Assembly (NCBI RefSeq): GCF_030344915.1
Contig: NZ_CP128233.1
Span: forward strand, 2,480,001 to 2,544,000
Reading direction: 5' to 3'
Source: Neopusillimonas aromaticivorans
GTDB lineage: Bacteria > Pseudomonadota > Gammaproteobacteria > Burkholderiales > Burkholderiaceae_B
DNA length: 64,000 nt
The notes under the pieces are model-generated. The model searched no databases. It had not been told where the DNA came from and saw only the letters and a list, made by a program, of their open reading frames with translations. A program made the translations under genes and the position numbers. Below are positions 15,611 through 26,107 of the stretch, piece by piece (position 1 is the stretch's first letter; the number at the start of each line of letters is the position of its first letter).

Positions 15611-16015
15611 ATGAAAACAAAACCCTTTTTAACAGCAGATGACGTCAAGGCCATTCTGGCAGCCGCTGAACGCCATGCCCTTGAAAATCAATGGGCGGTC
15701 ACCATTGCGGTGGTTGATGACGGTGGGCATTTGCTGGGCATGCTGCGTCTTGATGGTGCTGCTCCGGTTTCTGCGCAAATCACGCCGGCCAAAGCGGCGG
15801 CGGCTGCGCTGGGTCGTCGTGAAACCAAGGTTTACGATGACCTGATCAACGACGGTCGCTTTTCGTTCTTGTCGGCCCCGGGCCTGTCAGGGCTGCTGGA
15901 AGGCGGTGTGCCGATTATTGTTGATGGTCATGTCGTGGGGGCGGTGGCCGCTGGTGGCGTCAAGTCCAGTGACGATGCGGCCATCGCACGCGCCGGTATT
16001 GCTGCAATTGCGTAA
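15611..16015 (+). CDS. GlcG/HbpS family (DUF336) protein
   Basis: 135-residue protein starting MKTKPFLTADDVKAILAAAE with AVVDDGGHLLGMLRLDGA and GGVPIIVDGHVVGAVAAGGV, the typical GlcG/HbpS fold. Relatives bind haem or sit beside glycolate genes; the biochemical role here is unknown. An upstream in-frame ATG exists (15590) but MKTKPF fits the family start better. It is followed closely by the MFS permease. Confidence 0.8.
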   Translation: MKTKPFLTADDVKAILAAAERHALENQWAVTIAVVDDGGHLLGMLRLDGAAPVSAQITPAKAAAAALGRRETKVYDDLINDGRFSFLSAPGLSGLLEGGVPIIVDGHVVGAVAAGGVKSSDDAAIARAGIAAIA

Positions 16016-16051
16016 CTATCGCAGCACTTCGTCGTCCCGGCCCCCTGCTGA

Positions 16052-17371
16052 ATCAGGGGCTTTGCGCGCGCGCTTGCTCCGGGCGTACAAAAGCGCGAAT
16101 TCTGGGGTTGGGCGTTCTATGATTTTGCCAATTCCGGCTACACCACCGTGGTGCTCACCACGGTGTTCAACACCTATTTTGTCAGTGTGGTGGCGGCCGG
16201 GCAATCGTGGGCTACGCTGGCGTTGACCTCGGCCCTGTCCCTGTCTTATTTGCTGGTCATGCTGACCATGCCCTGGCTGGGGGCCTATGCAGATGCCAAC
16301 CAGCGCAAGCGTCGGGTGCTTTTTATCAGCACGGCCGGGTGTGTGGTGGCGACCGCCGGCCTGGCGGGTATTGGTCCTGGTATGGTCCTGGCCGGGCTGG
16401 TCGCGTTGGCGCTGTCCAATTATTGTTATTGCGTCGGCGAATCCACGATCGCTGCCTTTTTGCCGGAACTGGCCCGGCCCGAAAGCCTGGGCCGTGTCTC
16501 GGGTTGGGGGTGGGGGTTTGGTTATTTTGGCGGGATGCTGGCCTTGGGTTTGTCGTTGGGCGTCGTCTCTGCCTTGTCGGCAAAAGGCTTTGAGGCTCCC
16601 GTTTATGTGCCCTTTGTCATGGTGCTGACGGCAGTGATTTTCGCGGTTTCGGCTATCCCGTCTTTCCTGTTCCTGCGCGAACGCTCGCCGGCATCGCATC
16701 GGCGGCGTCACTCTGCGTTGCGTCAATTGTTCGTGGCCTGGCAAGACATCAACCGCAATTTCATCGATTTTCGCGGGTTGCTGGTGTGCGGGGCGTTTTA
16801 TCAGGCGGGCATTGCCGTCGTCATCACGCTGGCAGCGGTGTATGCCACCGAAGCGATGGGCTTCACCATGGCGCAGACCATGCTGCTGGTGTTTGTGGTC
16901 AATATTGCGGCGGCGGTCGGGGCGTTGGCGTTTGGTCATGTGCAAGATCGTATCGGTCATAAAAAGGCGTTGGGCGCCACGTTGGTGGTGTGGGTGCTGA
17001 TGGTCGTACTGGCCTGGCAGGCCACAGACGTACGGCTGTTCTGGCTCTCAGCCGTGCTGGCAGGGCTGTGCATGGGTACCAGTCAAAGTGCGGGGCGGGC
17101 CATGGTGGGTGCGCTGGCTCCGGCAGGTCGTCTGGCCGAGTTCTATTCACTCTGGACGTTTGCCATCCAGCTGGCGGCTGTCGTGGGTCCGTTCAGTTAC
17201 GGGTTGGTTACCTGGCTGACTGGCGGCAACCATCGTCAGGCTTTGTTATTCACGGGGTTGTTTTTTGTGGCGGGCTTCCTGGTGCTGCTGAAGATTGATT
17301 TTGCGCGTGGCGTGCTGGTGAGCGATACTTATCGGGTTGTCAATAATTCCAAGAACTCTCGGGAGCTATGA
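16052..17371 (+). CDS. MFS permease, Atg22/UMF1-like
   Basis: Twelve-helix inner-membrane permease; relatives are annotated as vacuole-effluxer-like transporters of unknown substrate. The N-terminal signature FWGWAFYDFANSGYTTVVLT is clear, followed by AFGHVQDRIGHKKALGATL in the cytosolic loop and many hydrophobic segments. The frame is open from 16052 (stop at 16049-16051) and no ATG precedes the signature, so the true start is lost, perhaps to a base error. A GTG at 16148 would cut off helix 1. The end overlaps the acs leader. Confidence 0.8.
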   Translation: MRGFARALAPGVQKREFWGWAFYDFANSGYTTVVLTTVFNTYFVSVVAAGQSWATLALTSALSLSYLLVMLTMPWLGAYADANQRKRRVLFISTAGCVVATAGLAGIGPGMVLAGLVALALSNYCYCVGESTIAAFLPELARPESLGRVSGWGWGFGYFGGMLALGLSLGVVSALSAKGFEAPVYVPFVMVLTAVIFAVSAIPSFLFLRERSPASHRRRHSALRQLFVAWQDINRNFIDFRGLLVCGAFYQAGIAVVITLAAVYATEAMGFTMAQTMLLVFVVNIAAAVGALAFGHVQDRIGHKKALGATLVVWVLMVVLAWQATDVRLFWLSAVLAGLCMGTSQSAGRAMVGALAPAGRLAEFYSLWTFAIQLAAVVGPFSYGLVTWLTGGNHRQALLFTGLFFVAGFLVLLKIDFARGVLVSDTYRVVNNSKNSREL

Positions 17372-19353
17372 ATGGTGTCCACACAGATCAAGTCGGTATT
17401 GGTAGAAAACCGGGTGTTTCCGGCATTTCCGGAGCTTGTGCGTACTGCGAATATTCCGGGTGCTGACGCGTATCAGGCGCTGGTCGATGAAGCCGAAGCG
17501 TCACATGAAGACTTCTGGGCCCGACTGGCCAAAGAAAACCTGAAATGGTCCAGGCCGTTCACGCAGGTGCTCGACCAGTCCAACCCGCCGTTCTATAAAT
17601 GGTTCGCCGATGGCGAGCTGAACGTCTCTGAAAACTGCCTTGACCGCCATCTGGGCACTGAAACCGAGCACAAAACCGCCATTATTTTTGAGGCCGATGA
17701 CGGCGAACTGACACGCGTTACCTACCGCGAACTCTACGAACGGGTCTGCGCCTTTGCCAATGGTTTGAAGTCGCTGGGTTACCAGAAGGGTGATCGCGCC
17801 ATCATTTATTTGCCGATGTCCATCGAGGCGGTGGTGGCCATGCACGCGTGCGTGCGTCTGGGCATTACACATTCCGTGGTGTTCGGTGGGTTTTCGTCAA
17901 AAAGTATTCACGAGCGCCTGGTCGATGTGGGTGCGTCGCTGGTTATTACGGCCGATGAACAAATGCGTGGCGGCAAGGCGATTGGTCTGAAGCCGGCTGT
18001 TGACGAGGCCCTGGGTATGGGCGGCTGCGAGGCCGTGCGTCATGTGGTGGTTTACCGCCGTACCGGTGGCAATACGGCCTGGACGCAAGGGCGTGATCTC
18101 TGGATGCACGACGTGGTGGCGGGGCAGGCCAACGAATGTGCGCCGGTACCGGTCAATGCCGAACACCCGTTGTTTATTCTGTATACCTCAGGTTCTACCG
18201 GCAAGCCCAAGGGGTGCAGCACTCTAGCGCCGGCTACCTGCTGTGGGCCTTGCTGACGGTTAAATGGTCGTTCGATGCCAAGCCTTCCGATGTGTACTGG
18301 TGTACGGCCGACGTGGGCTGGATCACGGGTCATACCTACATTGCTTACGGTCCGCTGGCGGCAGGTATTACCCAGGTCATGTTCGAAGGGGTGCCCACGT
18401 ATCCGAACGCGGGGCGTTTCTGGGACATGATCCAGCGTCACAAGGTCAGCGTGTTCTACACCGCGCCTACGGCCATTCGTTCGCTGATCAAAGCGTCCGA
18501 GCTTCAGCCCGAATGCCATCCGCGTAATTATGACTTGTCGTCGTTGCGTCTTATTGGTTCCGTCGGCGAACCGATCAACCCGGAAGCCTGGATGTGGTAT
18601 TTCAAAGAAGTGGGCGGCGAGCGTTGTCCGGTGCTGGATACCTGGTGGCAGACTGAAACCGGTGGCCACATGATCACACCGTTGCCTGGCGTTACTGCGC
18701 TCAAACCAGGCTCATGCACCATGCCGCTGCCGGGTATTGCCGCTGCCATTGTGGATGAAACCGGGGGCGATGTTGAAAACGGCATGGGTGGTTTCCTGGT
18801 GATCAAGCGGCCCTGGCCCGCCATGATCCGCAACATCTGGGGTGACCCTGAACGCTTCAAGAAAAGCTATTTCCCGGAAGAGCTCAAAGGCTATTATCTG
18901 GCCGGTGATGGTGCGCAGCGCGACACCGATGGCTACTTCTGGATCATGGGGCGTGTTGACGATGTGCTGAACGTATCGGGACACCGTCTGGGCACCATGG
19001 AAGTCGAGTCGGCGCTGGTGGCCAACCCGCTGGTGGCCGAGGCGGCTGTGGTCGGGCGTCCCGACGACACGACCGGTGAGGCCATTGTGGCGTTTGTCGT
19101 GCTGAAAGGCAGCGTGCCCCAGGGCGATGATGCCGTGCAAATTGCCAGGCAGTTGCGTGACTGGGTCGCCAAGGAAATCGGCCCGATCGCCAAGCCCAAA
19201 GACATCCGCTTTGGTGAAAATCTGCCCAAGACGCGTTCGGGGAAAATCATGCGTCGTCTGTTGCGTATCGTCGCCAAAGGTGAAGAGGTCACGCAAGACG
19301 TCTCGACACTCGAAAACCCGGCCATTCTCGATCAGTTGTCAAAGTCGGTTTAG
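17372..19353 (+). CDS. acs: Acetyl-CoA synthetase, one apparent frameshift
   Basis: Converts acetate, ATP and CoA to acetyl-CoA. About 660 residues, normal for Acs: N-terminal ACAS_N (FYKWFADGELNVSENCLDRH), AMP-binding loop YTSGSTGKPKG, DTWWQTETGG, DVLNVSGHRLGTMEVES and the C-terminal TRSGKIMRRLLR containing the acetylatable lysine. The frame slips in the G run 18211-18214 right after KPKG; one G restores GVQHSSAGYLLWALLT. It starts one base after the permease stop, with GGGAG as ribosome site, so it is likely in the same operon. Confidence 0.93.
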
Positions 19354-19400
19354 TCGGGGCTTGCACCCTCAGGCGTGCGCCCGGCATGGGCGCACCGCAA

Positions 19401-19425
19401 AAAGCCAGCGCGATGCGCTGGCTTT
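19401..19425 (+). terminator. Terminator after acs
   Basis: AAAGCCAGCGC-GAT-GCGCTGGCTTT, an 11-bp perfect stem with a 3-nt loop, 47 bp after the acs stop. The A-flanked 5' arm and T-ended 3' arm let it work in both directions. Confidence 0.7.
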
Positions 19426-19473
19426 CAGATTGTTGATAAACCCCCTGTTTTTTGCGGCGGGGTTTATTTTGTG

Positions 19474-19514
19474 CCGGCAAATGGCCCGAAACATTGGTTC
19501 GGGCCATTTGCCGG
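19474..19514. terminator. Long inverted repeat between convergent acs and ETF-QO genes
   Basis: Perfect 17-bp arms (19474-19490 and 19498-19514, beginning CCGGCAAATGG) around a 7-nt loop. It lies 36 bp past the ETF-QO stop, between converging genes, so it most likely ends ETF-QO transcription. There is no clear T tract, so an mRNA-stabilising hairpin is possible. Confidence 0.5.
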
Positions 19515-19549
19515 TTGTCGGCAGGTTCAGGCCGTTGTTTGCTGGTCTC

Positions 19550-21196
19550 TTACATGCCGTTGTAAACCGGGCCTTCACCGCCTTGCGGGGCCACCCACAC
19601 GATGTTTTGCGTGGGGTCTTTAATGTCGCAGGTTTTGCAGTGAATGCAGTTTTGGGCATTGATCTGCAGGCGATCTGAACCGTTGTCGTCTTTGATGAAC
19701 TCGTACACCCCGGCCGGACAGAAGCGGGCTTCGGGGCCCCCGTATTTGGCCAGGTTGATGTTCACCGGCACTGACGGATCTTTCAGGGTCAGGTGGATAG
19801 GCTCATCTTCTTCGTGGTTCGTGTTCGAGATGAAGACCGAGCTGAGCCGGTCGAAGGTCAGTTTGCCGTCGGGTTTCGGGTAATCAATACGGGCGCATTG
19901 GGCCGCCGGTTGCAGGCAGGCATGGTCAGGCTTGTTGTGACGCAGGCTCCAGGGCATTTTGCCTTTCAGCAACCATTGTTCGACACCGGTCATGACCGTA
20001 CCGACGGTGCGGCCTTTCTTGAACCATTGCTTGAAGTTGCGGGCCTTGTTCAGTTCGGCGTGCAACCATGACGCTTCGAAGGCGGTGGTGTAGGCGGTCA
20101 GTTCGTCGTGGCTGCGCCCGGCCATAATGGCGTGTACAGCGGCTTCTGCAGCCAGAGCGCCGGTCTTGATGGCCGCATGGCTGCCTTTGATGCGCGAGGC
20201 GTTCAGGAAGCCGGCTTCGCAGCCTACCATGGCCCCACCGGGGAAGGTGAATTTGGGCAAGGACAGCAAGCCGCCGGCGGTTAATGACCGTGCGCCGTAG
20301 GCAATGCGCTTGCCGCCTTCAAAGGTTTTACGGATGGCCGGGTGCGTTTTGTAACGCTGGAACTCTTCGAAGGGTGACAGCCAGGGGTTGGCGTAGTCAA
20401 GCCCGACAACCAGGCCAACGACCACAAGATTGTCTTTCAGGTGATAAAGGAACGAGCCGCCGTAAGTATCCGAATCGAGCGGCCAGCCTGCCGTGTGCAT
20501 GACCAGCCCGGGGCGTGATTGTGCCGGGTCGACTTCCCACATTTCTTTGATGCCGATGGCGTAGCTTTGCGGGTTGCGGCCCTGGTCGAGTTTGAAGCGG
20601 TCAATTAACTGGCGGCCCAGTTGCCCGCGCGAACCTTCGGCAAACAGGGTGTAGCGCGCATGCAGTTCCATGCCGGGCTGGTAGTTGGCGGTGTGCGAGC
20701 CGTCGCGGGCGACGCCCATGTCGCCGGTGGCCACGCCCTTGACCGAGCCATCATCGTTATAAAGGATTTCAGCTGCGGCAAAACCGGGGAAGATTTCAAC
20801 ACCCAGTGCTTCGGCTTGCTGGGCCAGCCATTGGGTGACTTCACCCAGACGAACAATATAGTTGCCGTGGTTCTGGAAACATTCGGGAAGCAGCCAGGCC
20901 GGGGTCGAACGTGACCCTTTTTCGGTCAGGAAAAGGAACTGGTCTTCGCTGACTGGTGTATTGAGCGGCGCCCCTTTTTCTTTCCAGTCGGGAATCAGTT
21001 CGGTGAGTGCGCGCGGGTCCATGACGGCCCCCGACAAGATGTGCGCACCGGCTTCGGCACCTTTTTCAAGCACACAGACACTGATGTCGTGGTCTTTTTC
21101 GGTGGCCAGTTGTTTGATGCGGATGGCGGCGGCCAGCCCGGCAGGGCCGGCACCGACAACCACCACGTCGTATTCCATCGATTCGCGTTCAGCCAT
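19550..21196 (-). CDS. Electron transfer flavoprotein-ubiquinone oxidoreductase
   Basis: Membrane-associated enzyme that passes electrons from ETF (fatty-acid and amino-acid oxidation) to ubiquinone. It is intact at 548 residues: FAD Rossmann motif DVVVVGAGPAGLAAAIRIKQ, GAHILSGAVMDPRAL, FAEGSRGQLGRQLIDRF, GGAMVGCEAGFLN, and a C-terminal 4Fe-4S site (ARFCPAGVYEF, CIHCKTCDIKDPTQN, four cysteines). An internal ATG (MEYDVVVVGAG) six residues in is an alternative start. It faces away from the thioesterase gene. Confidence 0.93.
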   Translation of the reverse strand: MAERESMEYDVVVVGAGPAGLAAAIRIKQLATEKDHDISVCVLEKGAEAGAHILSGAVMDPRALTELIPDWKEKGAPLNTPVSEDQFLFLTEKGSRSTPAWLLPECFQNHGNYIVRLGEVTQWLAQQAEALGVEIFPGFAAAEILYNDDGSVKGVATGDMGVARDGSHTANYQPGMELHARYTLFAEGSRGQLGRQLIDRFKLDQGRNPQSYAIGIKEMWEVDPAQSRPGLVMHTAGWPLDSDTYGGSFLYHLKDNLVVVGLVVGLDYANPWLSPFEEFQRYKTHPAIRKTFEGGKRIAYGARSLTAGGLLSLPKFTFPGGAMVGCEAGFLNASRIKGSHAAIKTGALAAEAAVHAIMAGRSHDELTAYTTAFEASWLHAELNKARNFKQWFKKGRTVGTVMTGVEQWLLKGKMPWSLRHNKPDHACLQPAAQCARIDYPKPDGKLTFDRLSSVFISNTNHEEDEPIHLTLKDPSVPVNINLAKYGGPEARFCPAGVYEFIKDDNGSDRLQINAQNCIHCKTCDIKDPTQNIVWVAPQGGEGPVYNGM

Positions 21197-21338
21197 GGAT
21201 AGCGTTCTCCCAGATGAATTATTTTGTTGTATGGTCCGATTGTAGTTCAGGTGGCGTCGGCTGTTTCAACGTTGTCCTGTTATCGTCAGGCCGTTTTTCG
21301 TTCAAACTTTTTCATTTCAATTTTTTAGAAAATTTACT

Positions 21339-21776
21339 ATGTCGACTGAGTCCAGTGTCGCCGCGCTTAAAGAGGGTGCGGTATTCAAGAGTGTCATGCC
21401 AGTGCGTTGGGGTGACATGGATGCCGTAGGGCATGTCAACAACACGCTGTATTTCCGTTATGTGGAAGAGGCGCGTGCCCAGTGTTTTGACGCGGAAAAC
21501 GTGTTCTTCCCGAATGATCGGGTGCCGTTGCTGGCGCACGCTTCGTTTGATTTCATCAAGTCGGTGATTTACCCCGCCACGGTGGTGGTCATCATGACGG
21601 TGACGCGTCTGGGGCGCTCCAGCCTGACGTTTGATGTGGTTATTGAAACGCAGGATGAGCCTGGTGTGGCCTATGCCAAAGGCAAGAATGTGGTTGTGGC
21701 CGCTGAGCGCAGCAGCGGTCAATCGTCGCCCTGGACGGTGGCTGAACTGTCGCACCTGGCACGGTTTTTCGTCTGA
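21339..21776 (+). CDS. Acyl-CoA thioesterase, 4HBT hot-dog family
   Basis: 145-residue hot-dog-fold thioesterase: MPVRWGDMDAVGHVNNTLYF with the DxxGHVNN signature whose Asp is catalytic, RYVEEARAQCF and a central beta sheet VVVIMTVTRLGRSSLTFDVV. It hydrolyses short or aromatic acyl-CoA esters; the substrate cannot be read from sequence. It is intact, and 89 bp ahead of scoA on the same strand. Confidence 0.83.
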   Translation: MSTESSVAALKEGAVFKSVMPVRWGDMDAVGHVNNTLYFRYVEEARAQCFDAENVFFPNDRVPLLAHASFDFIKSVIYPATVVVIMTVTRLGRSSLTFDVVIETQDEPGVAYAKGKNVVVAAERSSGQSSPWTVAELSHLARFFV

Positions 21777-21865
21777 CGGTTTGGTAAGTTATAGTTTGCC
21801 CTGGCCGAAAAACCCGCGAAGCGGGTCAGCAGGCCAGCCAAGGAAGATACTACGGTGGAGCACCT

Positions 21866-22564
21866 ATGAACAAAGTGTATGCAAGTGCCGCAGAAGCACT
21901 GAAAGGCCTGGTGGCCGACAACCAGATGATCGGGGTTGGCGGCTTTGGCCTCTGCGGAATTCCCGAAGCCCTTATTGCCGCGCTGCGCGACTCCGGCGTG
22001 CAGAACCTGACTTGCGTCAGTAACAATGCCGGCGTCGATGGGTTCGGTCTGGGTCAATTGCTTGAAACGCGCCAGATCAAGAAGATGATCTCGTCGTACG
22101 TGGGCGAAAACAAAGAGTTCGAACGCCAGTATCTGGCCGGCGAGCTTGAGCTTGAATTTACACCACAGGGCACGCTGGCTGAAAAGCTGCGGGCGGGTGG
22201 TTCCGGGATCCCGGCGTTTTACACGCGTACCGGTGTGGGTACACTGGTGGCCGAAGGCAAGGAAGAGCGCGAGTTCGACGGCGAACGCTACATTCTTGAA
22301 CGTGCGTTGGCCCCCGATGTGTCGCTGGTCAAGGCCTATATGGCCGACCGCAGCGGCAATCTGGTGTTCCGTAAAACCGCGCGCAATTTCAACCCCGATG
22401 TGGCCATGGCTGGCAAGGTCACGGTGGTCGAGGTTGAAAAGATTGTTGAAATCGGCGAAATCGACCCCGATGACGTTCATTTGCCTGGCATTTACGTGCA
22501 GCGCATTGTCCTGAACGCGACCCCCGAAAAACGTATTGAAAAACGCACTGTACGCGGAGACTGA
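21866..22564 (+). CDS. scoA: 3-oxoacid CoA-transferase subunit A
   Basis: Alpha subunit of succinyl-CoA:3-ketoacid CoA-transferase, activating acetoacetate with CoA from succinyl-CoA. 232 residues: DNQMIGVGGFGLCGIPEALI (glycine-rich CoA loop), NNAGVDGFGLGQLL, GSGIPAFYTRTGVGT and DGERYILERALAPDVSLVKA. The stop is two bases before the start of subunit B. The reaction links polyhydroxybutyrate or ketone-body breakdown to the TCA cycle, relevant to phaB in this window. Confidence 0.93.
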   Translation: MNKVYASAAEALKGLVADNQMIGVGGFGLCGIPEALIAALRDSGVQNLTCVSNNAGVDGFGLGQLLETRQIKKMISSYVGENKEFERQYLAGELELEFTPQGTLAEKLRAGGSGIPAFYTRTGVGTLVAEGKEEREFDGERYILERALAPDVSLVKAYMADRSGNLVFRKTARNFNPDVAMAGKVTVVEVEKIVEIGEIDPDDVHLPGIYVQRIVLNATPEKRIEKRTVRGD

Positions 22565-22566
22565 GC

Positions 22567-23220
22567 ATGGCCTGGACTCGTGATGAAATGGCCGCACGCG
22601 CGGCAAAAGAACTGCAAGATGGCTTTTATGTAAACCTGGGTATCGGTTTGCCCACCCTGGTCGCCAACTATGTTCCGACAGGTGTCGAGGTCTGGTTGCA
22701 ATCGGAAAACGGCTTGCTGGGTATCGGCCCGTTTCCCGAAGAGCACGAAGTGGATGCCGACATGATCAATGCCGGCAAGCAAACGGTTACCACCTTGCCG
22801 GGTTCGTCGATTTTTTCGTCGTCCCAATCGTTCGGCATGATCCGCGGCGGCAAGATCAATCTGGCCATTCTGGGTGCCATGCAGGTGTCCGAAAAGGGTG
22901 ACCTGGCCAACTGGATGATCCCGGGAAAAATGATCAAGGGCATGGGCGGTGCCATGGACCTGGTTGCCGGCGTCAGCCGCGTGGTGGTGCTGATGGAACA
23001 CGTCGCCCGCAAGAAAGACGGTACCGAAGACATCAAGCTCTTGCCTGAATGCAACCTGCCTCTCACCGGCGTAGGGGTGGTTGATCTGATCATCACTGAT
23101 CTGGGCGTGATGGAAGTGACCGACAATGGCCTGAAGCTCACCGAACTTGCGCCGGGCGTTTCTGTCGAAGAAATCAAGTCTAAAACAGCGGCGCGTCTCG
23201 ACGTTTCGGCATTCGTCTGA
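22567..23220 (+). CDS. scoB: 3-oxoacid CoA-transferase subunit B
   Basis: Beta subunit carrying the catalytic glutamate in the SENG motif: VNLGIGLPTLVANYVPTGVE, VWLQSENGLLGIGPFPEEHE (Glu that forms the CoA thioester), KMIKGMGGAMDLVAGVSRVV, ECNLPLTGVGVVDLIITDLG. 217 residues, intact, immediately after scoA. Together they form a heteromeric class I CoA-transferase. Confidence 0.93.
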   Translation: MAWTRDEMAARAAKELQDGFYVNLGIGLPTLVANYVPTGVEVWLQSENGLLGIGPFPEEHEVDADMINAGKQTVTTLPGSSIFSSSQSFGMIRGGKINLAILGAMQVSEKGDLANWMIPGKMIKGMGGAMDLVAGVSRVVVLMEHVARKKDGTEDIKLLPECNLPLTGVGVVDLIITDLGVMEVTDNGLKLTELAPGVSVEEIKSKTAARLDVSAFV

Positions 23221-23255
23221 TACGTTGATTTCCCCGTTACTCCAGGTGTTGAATC

Positions 23256-25048
23256 GTGGTTGATTCCCTTTATGCTTCACGTATCCAGGCGTTGCGCCAG
23301 TCGATGGCAAATCATGGTGTCCAGGCGTGTGTGGTGTTGTCGGCAGACCCGCATTTGTCTGAATACCTGCCCGATCACTGGGCGGCTCGCGCCTGGTTTT
23401 CGGGTTTTGAAGGCTCGGCCGGCACCTTGCTGGTCACGGCCGACTTTGCCGGGCTCTGGACGGACAGCCGTTATTGGGAACAGGCCGACGCCGACCTGGC
23501 CGGTACGGGTATTCAGACCCTGCGCGCGGGTGCGCCGGGTGTGCCCATGCCGCCCGACTGGCTGGCGCAACACCTGCCCCAAGGGCCCGCGTGGCGGTTG
23601 ATGGCAATACCTTAAGCGTTACTGCCCTGAAGCAATGGCAGGCGGTCTTGCAGCCTTGCAAGGTCGCCATCGTGACCGATCTTGATCTGGTGGCCGAGGT
23701 CTGGACTGACCGGCCAGCCCTGCCTTCGGCGCCGGTGTATGAACACCTGCCGCCTTACGCCTGTCGCACCCGCATGGCCAACATTCAGGCGGTTCGCGAG
23801 CAGATGCAGCAGCATGGGGCGCAATGGCATTGGTTGTCGTCGCTGGATGACATTGCCTGGCTGTTGAACCTGCGCGGCGCCGATGTCGATTACAACCCGG
23901 TGTTTCTGGCGCATGTGCTGGTGGGGCGCGATGGGGTCCGCGTGTTCGTCGATACGGCCAAGCTGGATGCGGGGCTGGTACAGGTGCTGGCCAACGATGG
24001 CGTTCAGGTTGAGCCTTATGATGCGGTCGGTGGTGCGCTGGCGTGTCTGCCCGAGTCTGACACGCTTCTGTTTGACCCGGCCCGCGTCACCGTAAAGCTG
24101 CTTGCGGCGGCGGCCTTTGTTCAGAAGCTCGAGGGGGATAACCCGTCCTGGCGGTTGAAAGCCTGCAAAACGCCGGAAGAAATTGCCCATGTGCGTCAGG
24201 CCATGGCGCTTGACGGTGCGGCCTTGTGCGAATTTTTTGCATGGTTCGAGGCAGCTCAGGGCCGTGAACGCATTACTGAACTGACCATTGACGAAAAAAT
24301 CACGGCGGCCCGTGCCCGCCAACCGGGGTTTGTGTCGTCCAGTTTTTCCACGATTGCCGCGTATAACGCCAATGGCGCCATGCCGCACTATCATGCGACC
24401 GCACAGTCGCATGCCGTCATCGACGGTGATGGCCTGTTGCTGATCGATTCGGGCGGGCAGTATCCCGGCGGTACGACCGACATCACCCGTGTGGTGCCAG
24501 TTGGGCAGCCCTCGGCCGAACAAAAGCGCGATTACACCCTGGTGTTGCGCGGCATGATTGCCTTGTCGCAAGCCCATTTTCCGCAAGGTATTCTGTCACC
24601 GTTGCTTGACCCGATTGCCCGGGCACCGTTGTGGCAGGCCGGCATTGAATTTGGTCATGGCACAGGTCATGGCGTGGGGTACTTCCTGAACGTCCACGAA
24701 GGCCCGCAGTCGATTTCTTACCGCACGCCGCCCAAGCCCTCGATGGCTATGGCGGTGGGCATGATCACGTCCAACGAACCGGGGGTTTACCGGCCTGGCA
24801 AATGGGGTGTGCGTATCGAAAACCTGGTGGTTTGCCAGCCCGCCACGCAAACCGAATTTGGCCAGTTCCTGCGTTTTGAAACGTTAACGCTGTGCCCTAT
24901 TGATACCCGTTGCATCGTCCGTGAGCTGCTCACGGCGTCCGACATCGAGTGGTTGAACACCTACCATGCCCGGGTTCGTCAGACACTGTTGCCGCTGGTT
25001 GACGGTGCCGCACGGGAATGGCTTGTTCAGCGGACTGAACCCGTCTGA
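23256..25048 (+). CDS. Xaa-Pro aminopeptidase (aminopeptidase P), one apparent frameshift
   Basis: M24B metallopeptidase cleaving the bond before proline. The first 110 residues (MVDSLYASRIQALRQSMANH...) and the remainder lie in different frames; one extra C at 23586-23588 gives GPRVAVDGNTLSV and about 600 residues. Metal ligands are visible in order: LLLIDSGGQYPGGTTDITR (two Asp), GHGTGHGVG (His), MITSNEPGVYRPG (Glu), VRIENLV (Glu). The length matches the three-domain eukaryote-like APP1 form rather than short E. coli PepP. Confidence 0.88.
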
Positions 25049-25065
25049 ACCGCTCCGGCGTCAGC

Positions 25066-25071
25066 TATAAT
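25066..25071 (+). promoter_or_regulatory. TATAAT -10 hexamer, possible pyrG promoter
   Basis: Perfect TATAAT shortly after the aminopeptidase stop; no good -35 hexamer lies 17 bp upstream. If this is the pyrG promoter, the transcript now crosses the whole group II intron before reaching the pyrG start. Confidence 0.35.
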
Positions 25072-25606
25072 TTCAATTTCCGTGCGACACGTCACTCACC
25101 ACGTGCAAAGGGTAGTCTCCTTTTAAATCAAAGACTTGGGTAGCTGGCCCGGCGAAAGCGTATTTAGCATTTTTCAGTGTTTTTAACGGCTGCGAAGTCG
25201 TTTTTTGAACGCTATTTGGTCCTCAGGGCCAAGTTGCGTCCACAGCAAACGCACCTGCAATGGGTGGTTTGTTGCTTTAAAACTACGATCTGTTCGTGGT
25301 TTTGCTATTGATACGGTCAGCTTGACCGTCTTTTGTATGCCCCATGTCTTTAACATAGGGGGTAAGGGTTCGTTTTTCCGCCCACAAGGTGGTATGACGG
25401 CCTCATTAAATCAGCATCGGTGAGATGCTCCTTCTCTGATTGTGCAACGACCTTGGGCTACCCGCCACTCAACAAGGACGTAGAGCACCTGTTGTGTGAT
25501 CAACAGTAGCCTAGAGGCACATGCGTGACTGGTAACAGTTGCGTGTGAAGCTGCCTTGACAACGTACCCCCGATTTTTCTCGGCACACAATGATGGTGAC
25601 ATCGTG
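25072..25606 (+). other. Gene-less stretch before the group II intron
   Basis: No credible protein is encoded. It contains GTGCGAC at 25082 with a CACGT/ACGTG mini-stem, several T runs, and AC-rich stretches without repeats. It may be the original leader of pyrG, or the true 5' end of the intron if that begins at 25082 rather than 25607. Confidence 0.3.
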
Positions 25607-26107
25607 GTGTGGACTCTCCCAGCAGCAAGGGGGACTAGGGGCTAGGCTTTCCGACATGCGCAACGCATGTGAACCATTGATAAACCTCGTAAAAATTGAC
25701 AAGCCTAAGCTGCTGCGAGGCTTGAACCAAAAGGTATGTGGCCGGTTGTCCTGCTGGAAGTTCAGGGCACATCACCGTCAGGCCACCGGGGAAGAAATGG
25801 GCGCTAAATCGGAATTGTCAGAGTTGGGGAACGTGGTAAGCCCCACTGTCCGCCTATTGCACAAGCAATAGGCAGGGAAGCCGCAAGGCGACCTGGTGGA
25901 TGAGGGGTATGGGATTGTGGAAAAAGCGAATGGTCGCCTGTAATGGGTGACATAGGGGTTCAAACTTTGCCCTAGTGCGAAAGCGTGCAGACTTCCACAT
26001 GGTGCGACTGTCGTTATCGACTGTCGATTTCTATCAAAGCCCCGAAGGGATGCAATTATCCCTTCGGGGAGAAATGCGTCCACTCGGCATTGCTTCGAGA
26101 GGATTGC

